From Pyrocephalus nanus (Eukaryota > Chordata > Aves > Passeriformes > Tyrannidae): a stretch of DNA of 64,000 nt. Shown one piece after another: positions 12,755 through 23,494 of this stretch; the first letter of the stretch is position 1; every line of letters begins with the position of its first letter. The notes beneath the pieces are model-generated. The model was not told the origin of the DNA, did no database searches, and was given only the letters and a program-made list of their open reading frames with translations. The position numbers and the translations under genes are program-made. Location of the stretch: positions 11,724,556 to 11,788,555 of the forward strand of contig CM076261.1 of the NCBI GenBank assembly GCA_038380795.1, read 5' to 3'.

Positions 12755-12801
<47 letters not shown>
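12743..12801 (+). repeat. (CAT)n microsatellite, about 19 units
   Basis: CAT units run to 12801 with one interruption (CAC near 12752). Depending on frame and strand they read as poly-Asp, poly-Met, poly-Ser or poly-Ile, and all four give artefactual open frames of 65-113 aa. A purine-rich patch (12802-12845) follows directly. Confidence 0.95.
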
Positions 12802-13411
12802 ATAAAGAGGGAAGAAAGAAAAAAAGAGGAGATGAGAGAAAGAGGATCATCAGTCCTGGGTCTAGCATCAATCCAGCTGACAGGGTGTCCACAGTCCTGG
12901 GGTTGGCCCACGCAGGCTCTGAGGTAGTATCTTCTGCACTTATGCTGGGTGTTGTGCCGTCATCATAGGCCTGAACAGGAAAACAGATTCCAGAAAAGTG
13001 TCATACCTTCATACAGCCTCCCTTTCCAAGCACTTCATGTCCTAATTTGCCCACTTGAATGGTCATTGCTGTTTGAGGCAAAGAATGCTTTAACTCCTTA
13101 CTGCCCAGGCTTCTACAGGGTGGTTAAAAAGATGTAAACTTAGTAGAATTATATTTGTAGGAAACTATTTAGTACACATACAAGCAAATAAAATTATTTG
13201 TCTAAGGTAATAAATTTTTTTTTTCTAAACTTTTCCAGAATCACTATGTGAAAAGTCTGAAAAATGAGAATTTCACTTTAATCTGTGTTGGTGAAGACAA
13301 ATTGGTAAACTCATAATGGCCTGTTAGCTGAAAATTTATGTTAAGATGAAGATTAAAATAATAATTATCTACATTAAGAATAATTATTAAATTCAGAGAA
13401 TTACTTATTTC

Positions 13412-13485
13412 AGGGACTTGCTTTGGCCTAGACTAAGGTCAGACTAGACCATAACTGTGATCTCTTCAGCCTTAAACTTACAAAA
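13412..13485 (+). mobile_element. CR1-type LINE 3' end, old subfamily
   Basis: AAGGTCAGACTAGACCATAA followed by CTGTGATCTCTTCAGCCTTA resembles the 3' end of old sauropsid CR1 elements (GGTCAGACTAGATGATC..., ...CTTCTGGCCTTA). It is short and diverged. Confidence 0.55.
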
Positions 13486-13515
13486 TAGTACCAAAGAAAG
13501 TTTATTCAAATTTTG

Positions 13516-13631
13516 TTATTGAACGCTGTGCTAGATAATCTTATCTAGGCTCTCTTTCCCATAAAATGGGATCAGATGATTTACTGAGGTCCCTTACAAA
13601 CTCGGCTATTTTGTGTTTCTATGATTCTATT
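13516..13631 (+). mobile_element. CR1 LINE 3' end
   Basis: ATGGGATCAGATGATTTACT, GAGGTCCCTTACAAACTCGG and the tail TGTTTCTATGATTCTAT are a clear CR1 3' terminus. It lies only about 30 bp downstream of another CR1 3' end in the same orientation. Confidence 0.75.
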
Positions 13632-14216
13632 TATTTAGTACATCTAGTCTAGGATGGAATGCTAAAACACTTCCTCAGGACAAATAGTCTTTCAAATTTG
13701 AGCTTGCTTTAAGGAGTCAAGTCTAAGTGTCACCTAGTACCCATCTTGAGACAAGACAACCTCTTTTCTTGATAGGAACAGCCTATTTAAACAGGGAAAG
13801 AGGCAGATAATTATATTCATCTCTAGTTATAGTTCAGCAGAAATATTTAGACAGAAAAATCTCATCCAGGAATGAAACTCACTGAAGCAAAGTCCTAGGA
13901 CTGTTGAATTACAGCTGCTACTGCTTTATGGTGTTTACGTGATCTTTAGCATTGCAGAAGTTGTTTTTGTTTTTGTTTTTTTTTTCCCTGAGGAGCAGTG
14001 GCTCAGTAGCCGAAAATTTACCCCAGCTGCATTAATAATCTTCCACATGCACATGACCTTCAAAATCCAGGCTGAATGCACACTTGCAATGCTGTTCTGG
14101 ACCAGAGGAAGCTAAGCCTCTACTTCACTGTTCATCATTTCACTGTTTCACTCTTTCTAATGATATTTTTATCTGCCCATTTGTCTTATTTTTAATATCC
14201 TTTTCTTGACCAACAG
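13632..14216. other. Non-coding DNA upstream of an exon-like segment
   Basis: I recognised no repeat. The sequence is somewhat less AT-rich than its neighbours and ends in a pyrimidine-rich stretch (about 14168-14210) leading to a consensus acceptor AG. Confidence 0.4.
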
Positions 14217-14325
14217 AATGATCATTCCTAATGACAGCAGTACCTGCACTTTCAATCCCACCATTTAAAGGGCTGTTAAATCAGATGCTATGATGCCCTT
14301 CAAAGAGACTGTTCTGTGGGAACTG
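14217..14325 (+). other. Candidate non-coding or cassette exon (109 bp)
   Basis: A long pyrimidine-rich run (TTATTTTTAATATCCTTTTC) and ACCAACAG precede 14217. The segment ends at AACTG directly before GTAAGT, a consensus 5' splice site. All three plus-strand frames contain stops; the frame opening with ATG at 14218 ends after 16 codons. The length is not a multiple of three. If real, it could be a lncRNA or untranslated exon, or a poison exon of a host gene whose coding exons lie outside the window. It could equally be a chance pair of splice-like sites. Confidence 0.3.
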
Positions 14326-17164
14326 GTAAGTTATGCCCTTGTTCTTTTCTGCAGTTATGCTAAATGATCAGTCCTCACTGTACAAGTCTTGTACTTGGAG
14401 AAATTATCGGCAGCATTTTCATAGAAATAAAATTAGTACATACAATTGTCTACCTCTTTTGGAAAATCGTTCATTTGATCTTGGTTCTTTTGCTTTCAGA
14501 AAGCTTATATGATTTAAGATAAAAATTAACTAGCATGCAGACAATAAATCCCTATTTCACTTCTATTAAGTTATTTTTTTAATACTGAGCTTTTATTAAT
14601 CACTCTTATTTCATGATTGTCCTTTTCATGCTTATGTTTAAAGTTTGTTTAAAATGCAGATTTTTTCAAAATAGGAAATTATCCTTCTTTTATTCTGAAT
14701 ATTTTACTGAGAAGTAGTTGGTTGTTTAAAAAAAAATCTAATTGAAAGGTAAATTCAAAGGTTTCCACAGAAAATTATAAAATTACAAATTACAAAATGT
14801 CAAGAGAAAATAATTTGAATTCTGGTGGAAAAATGTCATATAGATTTTAATGAAAAGAAAATAAAAAAAAATAAATTAGTATTGGATATCTTACACAAAA
14901 GAGATGGAATCTAGTTTAAACAATGTACAGATTTTCATAGAACTTCATTTCAATCAACTGAAAAAAAACCCCAAACAATTTTTTTTATACTGCTATCATT
15001 TTTACATTTAGGTATTTTTAATTAAGTACTGTGGTTTTTTTTTCTTCTCTGACTATTTTGACTCTCTAACCTTGATATCAACCTGTAAGGTAACTTAAGC
15101 ATTACCTCTCTTGAATACACTGTTTAATGAGATTTGAACAAGTTTGTTTCATGACATACTTCTAGAGTCTTATAATTTTCTCCAAATGTATTTGTACATT
15201 TACTGACCAGTTCCCCACTATTACTTATTCATTTCAATCATGTTTAAGCAGGATATATAAACCAGGTGGTGTTTTCCGTTCTGCAGCTGATGATATAGTC
15301 AAGTGACTTTGTGAATCCGTAGTTTTAATTTATTCATCTTACTTTTACCTACCTTCAGGAGGGAAATGAGAAGTACAAAGCTGATATCAATAGACAACTT
15401 ATGTTTGTTTCTATGAATCTTATGATTATTCCTGTGATTATTCCTTTAGTATATCCTAAGAAATATTTAATATAAAAATGGGAGAAGACCATGTGTCTGG
15501 GTATTCAAGGAGAAAGTGCCAGCTGAACACATGCCCTACTCAAGTCTTGTACAATCCCAAGCATGTCACAAGAAGTGCTTTTTCTCCTAAATCTTCCAAA
15601 GAAAAACTACCGTAGCTCAATAACTTCTTAATTACTTACAATAAATGTTTATCCCAATGGAGGTGCTTCTTAGAAATAAAATACAAGTCTGAATAAAGTA
15701 GAGATAAAATAAAGGAAATAATAAGGAACATTTATTCATCTTTTCATTTTTAAGTATTCATTGCAAATTGATCATTTTGGGGTATGTAAATACTAATTTT
15801 TAGTCATGATTTAAGTGTTGTCTTGTATTTATTCCAAGCTGCTGTCCTTCAGTTTCTAAGATATTGTGACAATTGAAATTCCTAAAATAATTAGCTATGA
15901 ATTGAAATTGTAAAATGAGCTAGAATCACCCTATTAAAGGAAAAATGTTCCTATTATGACAAGTATACTATATGCATAGTATATGTATAGTATTCTATAC
16001 ATCAAAGATGTTTTGATTCATTGCATAAGACTGATCAAAAAACTTTCTAATGATCAAAGCTTTTATTCATCTTACATCATACTGCGGTGCTGTTGGTCGT
16101 ATTATATCAGAGTTTCTTCTGTTTTAGCATGGTTTGCAGAACATCTGTGACACAACTTTTGCAGTGTATTATGAAAGATTATTTTGTTCTCTTGTCATAG
16201 TTGGATTTCAGTAGAGAGATGAATTGAGCTGACCTTCAGATTAATGTCTCAATTTCTATAAATATTTATCTGAGGTCCTCCATAAAGGACCCAACATTCA
16301 AGATCAATAATTTGTTTCAAAATAAGATGATATAAACACTAAAAAGAAACACATTTTGCAATATAATCATGATACTTAATAAGGTTAACTGGTATTTATT
16401 TTTGTTTCAAGGAGTACTAGAATGAGAGCTCTGACAAAGAGACGCCTTCTCTTATTGTGACTGTTTTCACATTTTACCTTTTCTCTGTCCTCTTCTATCA
16501 ATTACATACTTTGCTACCACATTCTTATCAAATTTAATAAATGCATATCAGAGTTTTATAATGACTCCCTAAATTTTTTGATCATATGCACAGTTTTACA
16601 ACATTTTTCCCCCTGGAGGAATACTGAAATGTCAAACAAACTAAATGCAAGCTTTAAATACAGTCATCGAAAAGAACAAAGTTAAGACACCTGTCAAAAG
16701 TGTTCACCCCAGGTGGCAACTGTCTAATTGCTAAGAACAAAAATCTATTGACAATGAACTATGAAACATTTATAGTATTAAAAGAAATATAATTATGGTA
16801 AACAATGATAGAAGCTAAATTAATACCTTCTCATTTGACTCTCACTTTCAGAAATATACAAACAGAATTCTATTAGTTAAACTGGGCTTAATAGACTTGG
16901 CACTTATTAAGTGAAAGAAATACAAGAACATAAACTTATTTGTTTAAATTAAAGACTAAATAGTATAAATTAAATAATATTAGATGCACTAATTGCCTAT
17001 ATGCTATTAGAAATCTATATATTCAAGTATTTTCACTTTTCTGTAGCAACATGAAAATGCCATACTTTGCTGGTTAGTCCCAAAACTTTGGATTTCAGAG
17101 AATTATACTTGAAAACTCCAATTTTTTGAAAGAGTTGTAAAATCTAAGCGGATCCAAGAACATC
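14326..17164. other. AT-rich non-coding DNA
   Basis: I saw no gene or identifiable transposon. There is an imperfect AT-rich palindrome around TATACTATATGCATAGTATA (15965-15985). Confidence 0.5.
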
Positions 17165-17458
17165 TCTCTGGTGATGGTTGACAGAACCCAAGGGAACGAC
17201 ATGAAGCTGTGTCAGGGATGATTTAGTTACACATTAGATATTAGGAAAAGGTGCTTGACCCAGACGGTGGTTGGGCACTGGAAGAAGCTCCCCAGGGAAG
17301 GGGGAAATCATCAAGCTTGACAGACTTCAAGAAGCCTTTGGACAATGCTCTAAGTCACATGGCGTGATTCTTGGGGCTATCCTGTGCAGGGTCAGGAGTT
17401 GGACTTTGATGATTGAAGTAGGTCCCTTACAACTCAGGATGTCCAATGATTCTATTAT
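17165..17458 (+). mobile_element. CR1 LINE 3' fragment
   Basis: The CR1 3' region is recognisable as TAGATATTAGGAAAAGGTGC, TTGGGCACTGGAAGAAGCTC, TGGCGTGATTCTTGGGGCTA and a final GTCCAATGATTCTATTATG. It is noticeably diverged. The 75-aa open frame inside is coincidental. Confidence 0.85.
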
Positions 17459-17692
17459 GTTTAAATGCACAATTACATACAAATCAAAAGATAATTAATG
17501 TGAACTATATTCTCAGAAATTTCCAGAAAAGATGATTTTTTCTTCAGAAGACCTTCATAGATATCTTTGGGATTCTTGAATGAATCTGTAGAAGTGCATG
17601 TCAAAAGAAATTTAAATTATTGCTTTGAAGAGAGGCAAACTCAAGTGAAAAAAAAAAAAAAAAGGCAGGATAAATTAATTAGGACACTTTTG

Positions 17693-18579
17693 ACAGAATC
17701 GTAGAATGTCTTGGATTGGAAGAGAACTTCAAGGTCACCTAGTTGCAACTCCCCCCTGCCATGGACAGGGACACCTTTCACTAGACTAGGTTGCTCAGAG
17801 CTCCATCCAACCTAGCCTTGAACACTGCCAGGGGTGGGGAAACACAATTTCTCTGGACAACCTGTTCCAGTGCCTCACCACTCTCATGGCAAAGATTGTT
17901 TTCTGGTATCTAATCTAAGCCTATTCTCTTTCAGTTTGAAATCATTCCCCCTTTTCCTGTCACTTCATGCTCTTGTAAATAGTCTCCATCTTTCTTGTAG
18001 GCTCTCTTCAGATACTGAATGGCCATGATTAGGTCACCCCGAAGCCTTCTTTTTCCAGAAACAATTCTAATTCTTTTTGCCTTTCCTCTTGGAAGAGGTG
18101 CTCCATCCCTCTAATCATCTTGATGGCCCTTCTCTGGACTTGCTGCAACATCTCAATGTCCTTCTTGTGCTGGAGACCCTAGAGCTGGATGCAGTACTCC
18201 AGGGGGTCTTTCCAGAGAGGAGGAGAGGGGCAGAATCACCTCCTTTGACCTGCTGGCCACACTGCTTCTGATGCAGCCCAGGACACGGTTAGGTTTTTGG
18301 GCTGTGAATGCACATTGCCTGCTCATGTCCAGCCTTTCATCCACCAAGTCCTTCTTTGCAGGGCTTCTGTCAATCTGCTTGTTCCCCAGCCTGTGTTGAT
18401 ACAGGGATTTCCCTGACCCATGTGCAGCACCTTGCATTTGGTCTTATTAAAATGCATGGAATTTCCTTGTGCTCACCTTCTCCAGCTTGTTCGGGTCCCA
18501 CTGGATGGTATCCCATCCCTCAGGTGTGTCAACCGCAACAGTCAGCTTGGTGTCATCCTCTGAGGATGCACTCAATACC
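17693..18579 (-). mobile_element. CR1 LINE, 5'-truncated, about 890 bp
   Basis: This is among the best preserved CR1 copies in the window. On the plus strand it starts with the inverted tail ACAGAATCGTAGAATGTC. It runs through the 3' UTR and the C-terminal ORF2 (GCTCCATCCCTCTAATCATC, GGATGCAGTACTCCAGGGGG) to the reverse transcriptase active site. The minus strand there reads SSEDDTKLT, matching the FADDTKL box of CR1 with Phe-Ala replaced. Stops and frameshifts make it non-functional. Four open frames of 64-94 aa within it are shadows. Confidence 0.92.
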
Positions 18580-20852
18580 TTAATATGAGTATTTCAGGGG
18601 AAATGGCTTTGGACTTATAAAATTTCTTTCAGATACCTAAGAAGTAAGTGATTCAGAAATGCTGAAATTGAATTTTGAATGATGATTCTAAGGTATTACA
18701 AAATGAAAGAGAATAGGCAGAAAGGGCTGATTTGAACATCTGGATCTTTCAGGCCATCTGTGTGCAGTTGTCTTCAGTGACTCATTATGTGTATGATAAG
18801 CATATAAATTCTATTTTTTTACCTCAAAAACACATACAAAAAACCAAAACAAAACAAAGAAAAGGATACCACACATGAATTTTCATACTACCAATTTTTA
18901 CCCATAAATACCTTTTTCATCCCTCTGCTGCCTTTTAAATCTAGTTGGGGAGCCATTTTCACAGTTTCTGCATGCTATTATCTGCTGATATTAGCCTCAT
19001 TCAACCAAATCCGTAATATCAGATTCTTTTAAAGGGGCAATGCAGGGCTCAGCAGTGTCACACTGCATGTGTTGACCAAAGTCAGAAACTCTTACAGCAA
19101 TTGGGATTATCTGTATTTCACTATCAGCCAGACAGCAAGTCTTGCCACACAGATGGTGTTTATTAAGTAAAAATTCAGGCTTGTGTGATACTGCATACCA
19201 AATTTATAATCTTGAGCTGAACTGCATTTATTCCAAACAATTTGAGGATCAATGCACTAGATTATAGGCCTATATTTGACAAATTTGATGTCATCTTACA
19301 GTCTCTATATTAAAAGCATGGGTCTACCCTTAGTGACTGGTTTTTTTGGACATCAGAGATGTGGTTCAGTTAACAACAATTTAACCATCTGAGGTCTAGG
19401 TGTCTTAACAAGCCCAAAAATCTGGACTCTCTTTTATCCACTGGAGAGAGAAAGATGTAGTTTAAACATTTTTTCAGATAAGTTTCTCCCTGGAGGTGTC
19501 TTTCTCTGCTGACTAGAAAGGTATTTTTGAATAATATCCACTAAATGCTGAGCTTTATACACCTGAAATGAAAGGAGGTTAATTCCACCACAGGTAAGGA
19601 ATGGTAAAATATTTTTTGTGAAAGTGTTGGTAAAATGGTATTACTTTGAATAATTATCAAGCTTGTCCTCTGTGTATTGTCTCATTGTCCTTGAAATGCA
19701 TGGAAAAGTACCTTCCTTCTCAGCTGTTTTCTTATTAAGACTCAGTTTCACTCTGCAGGCATTTAAATTCAGAGAGCTTTTCAACATACTCAAAATTAGT
19801 GCATGATTAAGCATTTTCTTGAAATGAGAGCCAACATTTTTCTCTCATCAGGTTGCAAAAAGTTTAAACTCTGGCTGTCTTAATGAAACAAAAGCTGTGG
19901 GTATAAGAATACAGCAAATCCATTACGAACACAGCCCTCAATTAGTGCTAGGGATTGAACACAATCTCTGTCATTACCACTGTCACCACTTTCCTTGCCC
20001 TCCAAGCTGTGGTAGCTATTCTCATGCTGTAGTCAGGTATGCAAAGCAGGTAGCAGCATTGCAGAGGATAAAAAGGTTACTTACTGCTTTGTGTGGTTAA
20101 TTAAAAGAACTGCATTTTCTAAATCTGTAATTATTCTCTCATTTCAGTAGGTTTTTTTTTTTTATTGTTTATTGTATTTATTACAATACTAACTTTAATG
20201 CTTTAAAACTGAGGTCGTAGTTGTTTTCATTTTTTGCATCTATGAAGTTTGCTTTGAAAGCATAAGAGCCTGAGCTGTCAGCGTGATTAATTGGAAATCC
20301 TACTGTCAAAAAGGTGGAAGGGAGGTCAGGTCTTATGAAGCATAGGCAACTCAGCGTCAGACATTTTCTAACTTTCAAGTGCTTAATGTTTCAACCATGC
20401 AAATATTGTTCTTTGAAAATATTGGGAACAGATGTACATACAGTTATGCATGCTTCTGTGGTCCCCTAGATGAAGAAATATTTTAAAAAACAAAATACTG
20501 AAATTCTATAATTTAAGTTCTTAAACTGTCACCAGAATCTTTAGGTCTTCCAGATCACTGAAGCTAATGGATTAAACAATATCACGCAATTCTATACCAG
20601 ATCCAATGAATTATATGATATCCAACACATTCACAAAGCACATGTGCTACTGAGTTTCCTAATATTCAGCAAAAAATGAAATCAAACTCAGGAATTACGG
20701 ATTTTACTCTTAAAAAAAGCAAAAAGAACAACTTCACTCACAAATGTCCTCCTGTCAGTCTTTTCCAGGCTGATGCTTTTTAACTGTGTTTCCTCTTAAT
20801 TCTTCTCACCCTCCTCAGTCTTCCCATCTCAGCAGTTCTAGACCCCTCACTT
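18580..20852. other. Non-coding DNA without recognised repeats
   Basis: I identified no gene or mobile element. The part at 18945-19150 is less AT-rich and non-repetitive and could be a conserved non-coding element, but nothing in the sequence proves it. Confidence 0.4.
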
Positions 20853-20998
20853 CACAGAATCATAGAACCACAGAATGGTTTCATATTGTAAGGCACTTTT
20901 AAAGGTCCGTAATCCAACTCCCTACTCCCACGATCAGGGACGTCTTTCCCTAGATCAGGCTTCTCAAAGCCTCATTCAGCCTGATCTTGAACAATTAC
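20853..20998 (-). mobile_element. CR1 LINE 3' end
   Basis: CACAGAATCATAGAACCACA is the inverted CR1 tail. It is followed by TCCAACTCCCTACTCCCACG and CCTCATTCAGCCTGATCTTG, the usual order of the CR1 3' UTR read in antisense. Similarity fades after about 21000. Confidence 0.85.
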
Positions 20999-23463
20999 AA
21001 CTTCAAGTTGTTCATCTCGGGATTGTTTGAAAATACCATTTCACAATTCTGGAATAGCACTCTGTCAACCAGAGTTTTCTCATCTCTTTCAAGTTCTTGT
21101 TTCTTTTCCCAAAGTCCATACTGTACTTACCTGTCCCTCTTACAGAGAATAGTAAAGCTTTTGCCCAGTAAAAAAACCCACGCTTTGGTTGCCTTATCCT
21201 TTGATGTCTCCTTATCCTATTTGTCTTCTATATCCTGCCTTTACTACTTATCCTAAGATAATGAAACCAATTCATTCAGGTCTTTCTCTCCACAATATCA
21301 GCTCCTTGTTTAGAATCGTTATCTCTCCAATAGCCTCAGAAGCCCTGAACCGAATAAATCTCATTCTCTGGGATTCCAAGTGAAATATGTAACCCTTAAG
21401 AGGCTGCAGTTGCTGAAGTATAAAATGTCAAAATTTGATTAGAAGGTATTTTTCAAAGGAATTTAAATTGGCTAAATTTATATATTATATATTTACATAT
21501 TGTGCAAAAGGCCTTCATCTCCTTGCTAAAAGACCTTTGGGGAAATATGAACTCTCTTACAAGAAAGGTCAGTGCCATGCTCCAGAGAAAAAAATGGGGG
21601 CCTTTCTAAGTTAGACTAGGGAAAATTTCTTCCTCATCCTATATCTGGCTCAGCTTTTTTGACCTTAAATATGAAAATGAGATGCAATGAATTTTTTTTC
21701 ATGACTGGCCACACCAACATTCCCTCCTTATTCGTTTACTTATAACCCTGATCAAAATCCTGCGATCCAGAGACTAGAAACTCTTTGCAAAAATATATTT
21801 TAAAGGTTTTAATCTTAGAAGGGAAAATTATTTCTGCATATAACTACAAAAAATTTTAGAGGATGAGATTAGAGCATTTATTGCAGGATCCAACAAAAGG
21901 AATCAAGATTTTTTTAATCCTACTTCTTAGTTAGCAAAGTTGGTTCTAGTGTTTAATCTCAGATTGTAAATTTGCATTGAATGTTTTTATCCACATTTTT
22001 TCATTTTGCTAAAATCACTTTTTCTTCTCTTTCTCACTACTGTGGTTTTTAGTATTTACTTATCTTTATAATTTAACTACAAGTCCTTGTGCATATCCTG
22101 TCTTTTAGGCATTAACCAAAAAGACTTTTTAGACAATCCTTCCTGATTTTTAGTGCAAAACAAACCAAATCATAGTAAGATGGCTATGATGCAGCCAGAT
22201 TTGTTCCACATTAATATTTTACCTGATTTTCATGAAAGAATTTGTAAGGATCTGTTGTGTTGGCTGTCTTTATGTAAAATATCAGTATACAAAAACTACA
22301 TTGGATGTAAAAATATTTGATTATTTTGATGTGTTTAGAGAGGTCATAGAGTTTCTGATTTTGAAATTACTCTCTTTAAATTTACAAACTGTTAATCTAT
22401 TATTATGCAAGAAAAGGACACAAATATTTCTGAACAGTATCCAGAGACACTAAAAAAAAATCTTTTTCATTACAGTTTAGTTCAACTATGAGCCAAGGTT
22501 TGCAGAAATGTGCTACCTAGGTAATTTAGTACATCATGGCCATGGTGTTCTTACTTAAGATAAATAAAACTAAAGCTTCTCAGTTAATTACGAGTTTTCA
22601 TGATTTCACTGTCAGACAAATTGATTCAGTTTTACACTCAATTTGATTTTGTGCTGGCCAGCAAATAACTTGGTTAGAAAATAAAGAAATGTGTTTTGTA
22701 CAGGGCTTTAATTAATTCTATTGAAAAATACCTCAAATGCAATGTACCCTGAAGAAATACTCCTCCAACTATATTCAATAAAGGTTGTTTATCAAAGTAA
22801 TTATTTCCTTTAGGGAATTTCTTAAGATTCTCTCTTTAAATACTTGAAGGCTCAAAAAAAGCCAGCTTTTACTTCTGTGACCTTGAAGAAACACCTTAAT
22901 TTCAACAATTTAATTCAGCAGGAAAAAAACTTGTTCTACTATTAAAAATATTTTATTGCTTTTGTTAATGAATCTTGTAGAAGTTAACCCTTGGACCTCT
23001 GCTAAAAAACTTCCTGTCTTTATCTACAGTACATCTTTCCAGTTATGGAAATACATTACAAAGGATATAGAATATAATATATAATATAGACAGTGTAATA
23101 CTTCATATAAGGGGTTTTTGCATTTTTATAAGTAATAAGAAAAATGTTCTTTTAATGCCTAAGACCTGCTGTTCCTACAGTTGCATGTTATTTTCAAAAA
23201 ATCATGAAATATCCGGTTAATGTGAAATACTTTTTATTTGCAACATTGAGAATGGCAGTAATGCTGACTAACTTTTGTTCAACAGTTTTCTAGAATCAGT
23301 GCATTAAATCAGAAATCCCTTGAAGTTTTCAGCCACAATGATTTTAGTAGCTAATTGAGTGCATTGCAGTCGTTTTGAGTTGATGGTTCCCTTTAAAGAC
23401 TTATGTAAGTAAGTCTAAACCAAAGAGAAAAGAGCTTCCATGGGTAGCTAAATTGAAAGCTAA

Positions 23464-23494
<31 letters not shown>

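Noticed and set aside
12603..12911. 102-aa open frame with an Asp run on the minus strand
   Set aside because: The acidic run is only the CAT microsatellite read in one frame. Other frames give Met, Ser or Ile runs, and the flanks show no coding features.
12743..13130. CAT repeat as the tail of an antisense RTE element
   Set aside because: The adjacent sequence shows no match to the 3' end of the RTE at 29.8 kb on either side.
19517..19593. Exon-like segment between an acceptor-like CTAG and CACAG/GTAAGG
   Set aside because: All frames are closed and the acceptor is only moderate. Such pairs are expected by chance in tens of kilobases.
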